From: Heracleum sosnowskyi
Taxonomy: Eukaryota > Streptophyta > Magnoliopsida > Apiales > Apiaceae
Direction of reading: 5' to 3'
Length of the DNA: 64,000 nucleotides
Assembly (NCBI GenBank): GCA_030848705.1
Contig: CM061240.1
Coordinates: 21,099,001-21,163,000, forward strand
Position numbers and translations under genes: made by a program. A model generated the notes under the pieces. It was not told where the DNA came from, made no database searches, and worked only from the letters and a program-made list of their open reading frames with translations. Of this stretch, positions 11,540 to 22,071 are shown in pieces (position 1 is the first letter of the stretch; each line of letters opens with the position of its first letter).

Positions 11540-12286
11540 GGTTAAAATGATTATATTACACAGAACATTATTCACTAAAGGTTTAATTGGATCACCAATT
11601 ATTATTATTACTTGGGTAGCAATGATGTATTACTAGATGCCGCTCATTGTTTATAATTTTATTATCAGATATTAAAATTATTGTCAACGTAATAATAACC
11701 TAAAGGGTCACACACAAAGAACGTTTTAAACGGAGCTTTAATTAAATTTCGAATTTAAATGAATTATTATTATATTTAATTATTGGATTAATTAAGTAGG
11801 ACTTGATTAATTATATAATAATTCAAATATGATTAAAATACTACTAATAATCAGATTGGGTTTTGGAAGCCCAATCAGATTAGGTATAGGCCCAGAATTC
11901 TCTCCACATAAATACATTAATATGTATTGTTTTAGGGTAAGAGACACAGAATTCGTTTTTGTGAAAAAACCCTAGCAGCTCTACATCTGAGAGAGGCTAG
12001 AGAGAGAGAGAGAGTTCCGAGGGCAGTTCTTGGCTAGTACATTCTCCGGTGATCGTTGGATGTTCGGGCGTTCGTGTGGACTGATTAGAGACGTATATCG
12101 CAAGGCGGGATACATGGTGATCATAGCAAAGGACCTCCATCTGTTAACCAATCGTAAAGCTTCTTAAACGGTAAATAGTTATGTTCATGAATTAAATATC
12201 GTGTTTCGCATGGATCGTGCGGAGGGTTTCGTGAATTTTTCTGTTTTACGCGTTTTTCGCTGCGTTTTCTTGCCCGAAACCCTAAA
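11540..12286 (+). repeat. C2 5' LTR, 5'-truncated
   Basis: Matches the C2 3' LTR from about 48987 onward (AAGGTTAAAATGATTATATT, GGGTCACACACAAAGAACG, GAGGCTAGAGAGAG). It ends CCGAAACCCTAAA just before a tRNA-Met primer site. The first ~770 bp of the LTR are missing. The terminal CAACA expected from the relative C1 has decayed to CTAAA. Confidence 0.8.
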
Positions 12287-13643
12287 ATGGTATCAGAGCT
12301 ACTTGCGAATAGTGTTTAATTCGTTTATATGTTTACTGTTTTAATGATAATAGCATGTTTACAATCTGCCATGACTAATATGTATGCGATTTTGTATGTT
12401 ATGCATGATGTTCTGTTTATATATATATAAACTGATGGGTTCTGATGTGTATTGACACATATGTTGTTGCTTGTGAGGTATGTATGTATATGATACGTGA
12501 TACAGAGGCTTAAGGATCGATCGAAATTGTTTCGTTTGATTCCGTAAGCAAAATATGCAGAAAACAGTTTCTGCGGTGAATAGTGTTTTTCCGATTTCAC
12601 GGTGTCAGAATTCGACGAATAATACCTTTTCGGAAAGGGAAAATCGTCACGAGTAAAACTCACTGCTATACTGTGACCCAAGTCTCTTTTTGGCCATTTG
12701 ACATCATTTAGGCCCTGAAAACTGCGATTTACTATTTTATGTTATGATTTCGATTTTTCTGAATTATGCCTTTTATGATTTCTTTGATTGGATCATGAGA
12801 AATATGATATGGTATGACGACTTGATGAAATCTGAGATGTCCTTAACTGTTAATTGAGCATGGTGTATGGTTATGGCCCTAAGACCCATAGGTTAGTGGT
12901 TTTGATTATGGTTTTGGTTTTTAAATATGACTTGCATGTCGTTCATTCTTGTAATGATTAATCTCGAATGTAACTTGAGTTTCACTTGTAAGTTTATTAG
13001 ATTAGCTTGTTTCATATTTTGTAATGTAATGGATGATATGAAGACATGGTGGCATACCAAGGAGGCGATCGAAGGAGTCATTACAAGGAAGCATGAAGAC
13101 ATGTCTTATTTATTATGTTGTATTTGATACCACCATAGATTGACCTTGATTTTTCCTTTAGCTTGGAAAAATCGCATAGGATTGGGCCATAACCAAGCAC
13201 GTTTACTTTACGTACTTTACATATATGATGCATGTGATGAGGATATGTATGCGTATTTATAATGATGCATGCTTTAATTAGATTAAACATGTATGTATTA
13301 GATACGTCACCCATGCCATGTTTGCTAAACAAGATAAAATCTGTAACGATTCAAGATTTTAAAATTGAACAAAAACGAACATGAGATTCCTGTGTTTATG
13401 AAACACGAAAATAAATATGAATTTTCAAATTTTGATATGGGCGATTTTGACAAAAATACAAGCAGCGCTTGTAAGAAAGGCGGGTTTTAAGTGAGACCAC
13501 TGTGACTCCTCCGACGGACTGTAAATCAAACCATTGATGAATTTTGATTTGAAGTACTTAGTTCAAGGAAAAATTGGGAATCTCTTGATGATGGGATCAT
13601 GGTCGTTTTAATAATAAAAATCCCTAAAGTTAAAATATTAAGT
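12287..13643 (+). other. C2 primer site and untranslated leader (first part)
   Basis: TGGTATCAGAGC at 12288-12299 is the initiator tRNA-Met site. The long leader resembles the C1 leader (26890-28530), sharing GTTATGGCC, ACTTGCATGTCGTT, CCAAGCACGTTTAC and GGGATCATGGTCGTTTTAAT. It contains no credible gene. It stops at 13643, where Gypsy element A inserted after the target taagt (13639-13643); the leader resumes after 34636. Confidence 0.82.
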
Positions 13644-15020
13644 TGATAAGTGTGTGCATTATCGTAATATTGTCCCTATATTTCAGTTATTTTGTATTGA
13701 TTTGGATTTTTATTTAATAAATTATAATGTTTTATTGTAGGTATGAAGGAGTTTTAATAAAGGAAGGCTTGGAGCTTAAATGGCAAGAGTTGAAGATTAA
13801 TTTGATTAAAATTCGGATTTTATGACTCACTTGCGCAGTTCACACTGTTTGGGTCATAACTGGAGTTCTATAAGTCCGATTCAGACGATTCAACAGCCCA
13901 TGGAAATCTTATGAGAAGTGCTTTAATTCAGAAGTGGCCTTGATATTAAAATAAATCCGAGTCAGTCCAGAAACAGATCCCAACAGTCAGCAACGAATTT
14001 CTTTGCTGGAATTCAATTCTGTTTGGGAAAATCTCCTTGTATTTTGTATTAAATAATTAAAAACACTTTTATTAATATTATTAGATATAGATCAGACTTA
14101 ATCTGAATACATTGAACGGGAGAATAGAGAGATACACAAGAGAAGATATACAGTAGTCGCACAAGGGAGGAGGAGAAGCCATCTACGAAGAAGGATTCAG
14201 CCATTGAAGACATTCAATTAGCTTTGTTTTCTCTAATCTTTTTATATCTCTTCTTATGAATATGTGTTGGTTATCTTGGGATGTTATTGAGATCCTAATT
14301 ATGAACTGATTGTATCAAGTTGGGATTTTTATGGAACCCTAACATGTGATTATTGGTGTTTTGTTAAATAGTATTGTATGCAACTCTAAAGTTTATTCGT
14401 TCAAGTGCTTTTCATGCTAAAACTTGCTATTGTCTGATCAACTTTAGTGGGTTAATGAGTTAATTATAATATCGAGAGAGTTATAGTTAATTGACATAAA
14501 ACTTGAATGGTGCATGCTTATATCTTTGATTATAATATTGTTACGGTATAGACATATATTGTGACCATGCATAGCTTTGTGAATTGGTACTTAATTGTAT
14601 TCTGAGGAGTAAATTGACATAGACATATGTTAGTTTATTTTATAGGAATTATACCATAGTGATTTCGAAAGAAACCTATGACCATTGAATTCTAGCTAGT
14701 GAACTGTGGATTTGCTATAGTGCTACGCGACTCTTTTACCGATTTTCATGTGTTAGGGGGAAGTAATTATCCTGACTTATCTTATCATATCTGAATCTCG
14801 TAAGACTCTCTTTGCTAATATAATTTAGTTGGTTAATTTAGTTGTTATAATTAGTTTAGTTATAAAACCATCAATCAAATCTTGTGTTCGATAACCAAAG
14901 TGTGAGAATTTACTTGCGATTAATACAAATATACAGTCCTTGAGGAACGAAATCTGGTATTCACTACTGTATTACTTGTTTGCGATTGTGTACACTTGCA
15001 CATCTGTATTTTACGCAACA
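13644..15020 (+). repeat. A 5' LTR (1377 bp)
   Basis: Begins TGATAAGTGTGTGCATT and ends TGTATTTTACGCAACA, 6 nt before the primer site. The same sequence restarts at 24503 in the 3' LTR with scattered substitutions, for example around 24630 and 24770, so A is older than C1. Confidence 0.9.
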
Positions 15021-15026
15021 AGTTTT

Positions 15027-15044
15027 TGGCGCCGCTGCCGGGGA
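15027..15044 (+). other. Primer binding site (Asp-tRNA type) of element A
   Basis: TGGCGCCGCTGCCGGGGA follows the LTR. It matches the Athila-type primer site complementary to the 3' end of tRNA-Asp with one difference (C for T in the middle). G1 has the same version at 43300-43317. Confidence 0.88.
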
Positions 15045-15083
15045 CTGTTAGAGTGTTTATTGCAAAATTAATTATCTTGCAGT

Positions 15084-15974
15084 TTGGTTTGTTTTTGTGT
15101 GCTTACGTGGAATTCTAGTTGTTTGTCAGGTCAACAACATAGAGTTATGTATTTTCCACAAGCGATGGATATGGTCTATGAGGAAGAGTGTGCTGCACGA
15201 GATCAAGAATTTCTTTCTTTGCAGGCTAGATTGTCTTCTGTGTCAGAGATGGTAAAGAATTTGAGCATGGGAATGACTCAACCTATGTGGAAACCATCAA
15301 GTCCACCAAGGAGCCACGTTGATAATGTTTCATGTGTATATTGTTGCGGTGCTCATACATCTGACTATTGTCCTTCCAATCCAGACTCTATTTGCTTTGC
15401 TGGTAATCAAAATTGGAGTGACCCATATTCCAATTCTTGTAATCAGTGTCAATCTCCAAATTATTCATGGGGCAATGAACAAGCTTATCTTGGAGCTTCA
15501 TCAATGAACTCTAACTATCCATGTTTTCAGCAACCTCAACAGCAAGAGCCTGATGAAGAAGATCAATACGATTCTGTAAAAGCTTTGTTGAAGAAAGCTA
15601 TTGAAAATCAAGATAGTATCCAAACTCAATCAGATTCAATAAGGAACTTAGGGAATCAAGTTGGGGATCTAGTTGATGAGTTAAGAAATCAAAGGCCAGG
15701 TTCTCTATCATGTGATACTGAAAATTGTGAAGAAGTTCAGGTTGAGCATTCTGAATGTGGGTTTGCTGAAAGCGAGAAAGAGGTGGAGGTCTCTCAAATA
15801 ACATCTAATCATGAAATATATGTAGAGGATTCTTCAACAATATCTGTAAAGGATATTCTAGTTTCTGATAAACTAGAGCAAAATTATTATGAAGATCCTT
15901 TGGAGTTGCCCATGATTCTAGATTCCGGACATGAAAATAATGAAGAGGAGAATCTAACTTTGTTTGGAGGTTAA
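15084..15974 (+). CDS. A ORF1: C-terminal gag remnant (Athila type), 296 aa
   Basis: Begins 40 nt after the primer site. The sequence resembles only the C-terminal half of an Athila gag. It has a short knuckle CVYCCGAHTSDYC, a Gln/Asn-rich stretch (FQQPQQQEPDEEDQYDSVKA), and a coiled segment around residues 165-215 ending LRNQRPGSLSCDTE, the equivalent of the QGTLPSDTE end of other Athila gags, including G1. The capsid part is missing. An acidic tail ends at 15974. It may still bind RNA or assemble with a partner gag, but that is inference. ATG choice is tentative because the true gag N-terminus is deleted. Confidence 0.7.
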   Translation: MVCFCVLTWNSSCLSGQQHRVMYFPQAMDMVYEEECAARDQEFLSLQARLSSVSEMVKNLSMGMTQPMWKPSSPPRSHVDNVSCVYCCGAHTSDYCPSNPDSICFAGNQNWSDPYSNSCNQCQSPNYSWGNEQAYLGASSMNSNYPCFQQPQQQEPDEEDQYDSVKALLKKAIENQDSIQTQSDSIRNLGNQVGDLVDELRNQRPGSLSCDTENCEEVQVEHSECGFAESEKEVEVSQITSNHEIYVEDSSTISVKDILVSDKLEQNYYEDPLELPMILDSGHENNEEENLTLFGG

Positions 15975-16611
15975 TTCACAAGATGTAGAAACAGTGCATG
16001 GTTTCGAGTCATTACAAGTGCTATCTGCAGAAGTCAAACCTTCAAAAGTATCTATTAAAGAATCACCTGATTTGGAACTGAAGTTGGTGTCCTCTCATTC
16101 TCAAGAAGTTTATTCGAGCTCATCTGCGACATGTTTTATCATCATCTCAGTGGAATTACCTCCGGACAAGAAAGAAAATTTATTTGTGGTTTTACAGAAA
16201 AGCCAGATAGGTATTGGATGGCCCTTATCAAATTTTCATGATATTATGTGCTCTCTAGGCATGCAGATCTTGTTAGTGGACAGTGCAATGGGTTCTTTTG
16301 AGCAGTCAAGAAGATTGAAATCTCCGACTTCATCCATCATTATCTCAGCAGATTTAGCTCCTGATAAAGAATTATTTTTGAAGGTTTTGAAAAAGCACAA
16401 GTCAGACAGTGGATGGATAATTTCATATATTCGAGATAATATTTATTCTTTGGATATGAAAATATGGCGTGAGTACAACGTTAAAGGCACTTTTGATGAG
16501 CATAGGAAGCTGAATCTTGTTGTCAAGGACGTGGTTCCGAGAAAGATTATTAAATGGCCACTAGGGGATGCAATGTGGAGTTTTACACTATGGTGTAAAA
16601 TTATTAACTGA
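15964..16611 (+). CDS. A ORF2: pre-RT segment of Athila pol, internally duplicated, 215 aa
   Basis: Overlaps ORF1 by 11 nt in another frame. The start (SIKESPDLELKLVSSHSQ) corresponds to the protease-RT linker of Athila pol. The block FIIISVELPPDKKENLFVVL followed by IGWPLSNFHDIMCSLGM resembles the segment just before the RT fingers. It then occurs a second time (SIIISADLAPDKELFLKVL, then SGWIISYIRDNIYSLDM), so it is an in-frame duplication of about 64 codons. The ORF ends before any RT catalytic motif. Protease and RT are absent. No enzymatic function is expected; the retained open frame is curious. Confidence 0.65.
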   Translation: MEVNSQDVETVHGFESLQVLSAEVKPSKVSIKESPDLELKLVSSHSQEVYSSSSATCFIIISVELPPDKKENLFVVLQKSQIGIGWPLSNFHDIMCSLGMQILLVDSAMGSFEQSRRLKSPTSSIIISADLAPDKELFLKVLKKHKSDSGWIISYIRDNIYSLDMKIWREYNVKGTFDEHRKLNLVVKDVVPRKIIKWPLGDAMWSFTLWCKIIN

Positions 16612-17139
16612 AAAAGTTAGTCTCTTGTCTAGCTAAAGACGTTAAAGAAAGGCGCTTCTTGGGAGGCAACCCATGATTTTGAGCATAGTACATGGAAAGA
16701 GGAGGCTATCTTCCACAATATTTTTCAATGGACACTTCATGCGGTATTAGGGGAGTACTTTGAACCTTTCTTTGTATATATATATATAAAATTTATTATT
16801 ATTATTTTTGTTTTTTTAGGATCTTGTTAGTTTATTGTATATATTTTATTCATTGGGGACAATGAACCGCTTGAGTGTGGGGAGGGGTTTCCAACATAAA
16901 ATGAAAAAAAAATAAAATTAGGATTTTCTTTTCTTTTTAATTTGTTAGATATTTGTTAGGATACTTGAAAAATAGAAAACACAAAAAAATTAGAAAACCT
17001 AAAAAAATTGATTGCCTTGTCAATATAGCATGTTAATAAGGATAAGTACCCATCATGTAGACTTATTTTGCGAGTGTCATGTATTTGTGTCCTTGGCGTA
17101 AAATACCTTATACATGATGATGTCTTGTATGTGCTTGGA
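16612..17139 (+). other. A: post-ORF region with conserved GGGAGGCAACCCAT block and purine tract
   Basis: Contains GCGCTTCTTGGGAGGCAACC from 16653, almost identical to 46218-46241 in G1; TGGG/CCCA can pair around AGGCAA. Further on lies GAGTGTGGGGAGGGG (from 16873), similar to the true 3' polypurine tract. No gene seen. Confidence 0.6.
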
Positions 17140-18262
17140 AATTTCAAAACTTGAATGTACGTCATTGTCAATTTTGATGATTTTAGCATGCTATCACCCG
17201 TGATATTTTGAGCATATATCTTTTTTTTTCGTATATTACCATCACAATCTTGGGCCTATTATTTTGTTCTTGTCTTGATTGACTAGTAGAGTATTGTGAT
17301 ATATACTTGAGATTGGTAAAATATTAAGTGTGGGGATATCTTTGTTAATGTGTGAATTTTGGTGGGATTTGAATTGGTTTGGCTACTTCTTGTCGGTGAC
17401 ATTTCAAACAGAGTCACAAAAGTCAACAAAAAAAAAAGAAGCAAGAAAAAATAGAGAGATAGAAAAAAAATAAAGAAAAAAAGAAGTGAAAAAAAATTTC
17501 TCTCTGAAAAGAAAGAAAAGAGAGTGTATGTTCGATGGTTCTTACAATGTGAAATTTACGGGTTTTATATCTTTATGTGAGATGATATCTCAAGATAGTT
17601 TCATGTTGAGTGCTTCAAGTGTATATGAACATTATGCTCTATTAGTTCTCAAGTTTAGCCAACTGCAGCCTTTTTATTTTCCTACCCCTCACCTAAGCCT
17701 CATTACAACCATAACAAGGACCTTTTAATTTATACGAACACGAAGTCTAGAGATTTTGGTGGACAAGCAAGCTTATGGTAGCACATGTGCATTTGATTGG
17801 ATTTGAGTGATACAGTTACACCTAAACACTTGTGTGCTTTGAGTGTTTGTGAGGTTATTTTTCCATCTAAACCATGCTATTATCTTGTTGATTGAGACTT
17901 TGATGTTATTCATGATACATTTTAGTCTTTTGAGACTATGTGCGCGTACTTGAATAGTTGTGTTGGTGTTTAAAGTTGAGGAATTGCATTATATGACATA
18001 TAAGAGCTATTACATGGTTAAGTTTGCATGTGTGGAAATTTCAAAACTTGAATGTACGTCATTGTCAATTTTGATGAGTTTAGCATGCTATCACCCGTGA
18101 GATTTTGAGCCTATATCCTTTTTTTCGTATATTACCATCACAATCTTGGGCCTATTATTTTGTTCTTGTCTTGATTGACTAGTAGAGTATTGTGATATAT
18201 ACTTGAGATTGGTAAAATATTAAGTGTGGGGATATCTTTGTTAATGTGTGAATTTTGGTGGG

Positions 18263-19715
18263 TGTTCGCACAAAATCACGCAAGTGTACGCGGTCACAAG
18301 TAATATATGAATAAGTCAAGTTCGTTCCCACAGAGACTGGTTTTGGTTAATATAAGTTATGCACTTATGCAACAATGTATGGCTATTGTTCAATGCTAAG
18401 ATAAGTATCAAAGTTGTGTTTTTATCAACTAAATTAACTAAGCAACTTATCAAGACTATAATTAACTAAGGAAATTAGTGTCGAATTACTTATGAGAATA
18501 AAACATGGGATCCTAACTTTATTAAATACTTCATCTAGAGTTTTTATGCCTTTAATCAATGTATGTGACGGTTATGACAACTAATCGGACAACACGAAAT
18601 TAGTACACGCTACCTTTCAGTATACGTATACCAAACCACTCAAACATCCACAAAAGAGATAGAAGTTGGGTAGACACCAATTATACTTAGACCCTATATG
18701 TCTATAAGATTTGAAAACATAACGGTTTAACGAGCAAGTTATCCATTCAGATTACATAGGGCAGGTAAGATGGTTAAAATTACCTACGAATCATGCATGA
18801 CAACATACATAAACCTATGCTAGCATGGCAAGTTCTAAACCTCTATATCCACTTTCGCAATCAATAGAGATTAACACACAACTGAGATGTTAGCTACGCA
18901 TCACAGAAGAATAAGTACAACCATACTAGGAAGCCAATAATTCATCACACACAAATCTTTAAAACAATCAACTACTAAAATCCATAGATAAATCCGTTAG
19001 AATCCCATGATAACGATTAGTTCATAATCGAACCGTTCGTCATCATGGGTTCTGATGAAAACATGATAGTAATAAAGTCTGGAATACTAAATAAAGAGTA
19101 ATAAGTAATAAGGTTTCTGAAACAACTCAAAACAATGATCCAAAGTATCGCCTAAAGAAGAATACAAAAGATTTAATGAAACAAGAACTCCGTTGCTTGT
19201 CACGAGCGTTGGAATTTTTCCTCCACGTTGTATCTTTTGGCTCTCTCTGCTGATATATGTGCTAGACAGGTCGGTATGTAACCCTAAAATCATCCCCAAG
19301 TGTATATATAGCCTCGCGGTTGACTGGTCTCTGCCTCTTTCCAAAATAGAACAGAATCAGGATCTTCAGCATTCGACATAGCGCGGGCGCGCTCCAACAC
19401 AGCGCGGGCGCGCTTTCTTTCCTGCAGACAAGCACGGGCGCGCTCCAACATGGCGCGGGCGCGCTTCCCTTTCTATCCTGGATTCTGCAAGCTGTTTTCT
19501 TTACGTTTCTTTGTGCTCTCAACTCCCGCAACTGCATGGCCTTCACTTCTTATGCTCTATACCACCATATAGTCATGAAAACTCCACAATTCTGCCAACG
19601 CTGTAGCTCTGCTCATTCTAACTAAAAACACATTAAAAACACCAAATACTTGAGTGCAAGCGATCAATTTAAGCCGATACGAAGCGTTCCAAGTAGATAT
19701 AAAATCCACTTATCA
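18263..19715 (-). repeat. Solo LTR, G1-related Gypsy family (copy 1)
   Basis: 1453 bp bounded by gtggg on both sides (18258-18262 and 19716-19720). On the minus strand it starts TGATAAGTGGATTTTATATC and ends GCGTGATTTTGTGCGAACA. It is related to the G1 LTR (35499-37011). It has no internal region, so it arose by LTR-LTR recombination of a full element inserted in the 898-bp unit. It contains four GC-rich near-palindromes (GCGCGGGCGCGC type) at about 19379-19470. Confidence 0.9.
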
Positions 19716-20618
19716 GTGGGATTTGAATTGGTTTGGCTACTTCTTATCGGTGACATTTCAAACAGAGTCACAAAAGTCAATAAAGAAAAAAGAAGCAAGA
19801 AAAAATAGAGAGATAGAAAAAAAATAAAGAAAAAAAGAAGTGAAAAAAAAATCTCTCTCTGAAAAGAAAGAAAATAGAGTGTATGTTCGATGGTTCTTAC
19901 AATGTGAAATTTACGGGTTTTATATCTTTATGTGAGATGATATCTCAAGATAGTTTCATGTTGAGTGCTTCAAGTGTATATGAACATTATGCTCTATTAG
20001 TTGTCAAGTTTAGCCAACTGCAGCCTTTTTATTTTCCTACCCCTCACCTAAGCCTCATTACAACCATGACAAGGACCTTTTAATTTATACGGACACGAAG
20101 TCTAGAGATTTTGGTGGACAAGCAAGCTTATGGTAGCACATGTGCATTTGATTGAATTTGAGTGATACAGTTACACCTAAACACTTGTGTGCTTTGAGTG
20201 TTTGTGAGGTTATTTTTCCATCTAAACCATGCTATTATCTTGTTGATTGAGACTTTGATGTTATTCATGATACATTTTAGTCTTTTGAGACTATGTGCGC
20301 GTACTTGAATAGTTGTGTTGGTGTTTAAAGTTGAGGAATTGCATTATATGACATATAAGAACTATTACATGGTTAAGTTTGCATGTGTGGAAATTTCAAA
20401 ACTTGAATGTACGTCATTGTCAATTTTGATGAGTTTAGCATGCTATCACCCGTGAGATTTTGAGCCTATATCCTTTTTTTTCGTATATTACCATCACAAT
20501 CTTGGGCCTATTATTTTGTTCTTGTCTTGATTGACTAGTAGAGTATTGTGATATATACTTGAGATTGGTAAAATATTAAGTGTGGGGATATCTTTGTTAA
20601 TGTGTGAATTTTGGTGGG

Positions 20619-22071
20619 TGTTCGCACAAAATCACGCAAGTGTACGCGGTCACAAGTAATATATGAATAAGTCAAGTTCGTTCCCACAGAGACTGGTTTT
20701 GGTTAATATAAGTTATGCACTTATGCAACAATGTATGGCTATTGTTCAATGCTAAGATAAGTATCAAAGTTGTGTTTTTATCAACTAAATTAACTAAGCA
20801 ACTTATCAAGACTATAATTAACTAAGGAAATTAGTGTCGAATTACTTATGAGAATAAAACATGGGATCCTAACTTTATTAAATACTTCATCTAGAGTTTT
20901 TATGCCTTTAATCAATGTATGTGACGGTTATGACAACTAATCGGACAACACGAAATTAGTACACGCTACCTTTCAGTATACGTATACCAAACCACTCAAA
21001 CATCCACAAAAGAGATAGAAGTTGGGTAGACACCAATTATACTTAGACCCTATATGTCTATAAGATTTGAAAACATAACGGTTTAACGAGCAAGTTATCC
21101 ATTCAGATTACATAGGGCAGGTAAGATGGTTAAAATTACCTACGAATCATGCATGACAACATACATAAACCTATGCTAGCATGGCAAGTTCTAAACCTCT
21201 ATATCCACTTTCGCAATCAATAGAGATTAACACACAACTGAGATGTTAGCTACGCATCACAGAAGAATAAGTACAACCATACTAGGAAGCCAATAATTCA
21301 TCACACACAAATCTTTAAAACAATCAACTACTAAAATCCATAGATAAATCCGTTAGAATCCCATGATAACGATTAGTTCATAATCGAACCGTTCGTCATC
21401 ATGGGTTCTGATGAAAACATGATAGTAATAAAGTCTGGAATACTAAATAAAGAGTAATAAGTAATAAGGTTTCTGAAACAACTCAAAACAATGATCCAAA
21501 GTATCGCCTAAAGAAGAATACAAAAGATTTAATGAAACAAGAACTCCGTTGCTTGTCACGAGCGTTGGAATTTTTCCTCCACGTTGTATCTTTTGGCTCT
21601 CTCTGCTGATATATGTGCTAGACAGGTCGGTATGTAACCCTAAAATCATCCCCAAGTGTATATATAGCCTCGCGGTTGACTGGTCTCTGCCTCTTTCCAA
21701 AATAGAACAGAATCAGGATCTTCAGCATTCGACATAGCGCGGGCGCGCTCCAACACAGCGCGGGCGCGCTTTCTTTCTTGCAGACAAGCACGGGCGCGCT
21801 CCAACATGGCGCGGGCGCGCTTCCCTTTCTATCCTGGATTCTGCAAGCTGTTTTCTTTACGTTTCTTTGTGCTCTCAACTCCCGCAACTGCATGGCCTTC
21901 ACTTCTTATGCTCTATACCACCATATAGTCATGAAAACTCCACAAATCTGCCAACGCTGTAGCTCTGCTCATTCTAACTAAAAACACATTAAAAACACCA
22001 AATACTTGAGTGCAAGCGATCAATTTAAGTCGATACGAAGCGTTCCAAGTAGATATAAAATCCACTTATCA
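20619..22071 (-). repeat. Solo LTR, G1-related Gypsy family (copy 2, by duplication)
   Basis: Same 1453-bp LTR with the same gtggg flanks, exactly 2356 bp downstream of copy 1, and with only a few differences (near 21779, 21945 and 22030). The shared insertion site and identical flanks show that the copies come from tandem duplication of the unit, not from two insertions. Confidence 0.9.

Noticed and set aside
16956..17189. Short minus-strand frame at the start of the A array
   Set aside because: AT-rich, no homology, on the antisense strand of the element.
19262..19546. Minus-strand frame with repeated APALCWSAPAL-type peptides
   Set aside because: Produced by the GCGCGGGCGCGC repeats of the solo LTR; the same frame recurs in the duplicated LTR for that reason only.
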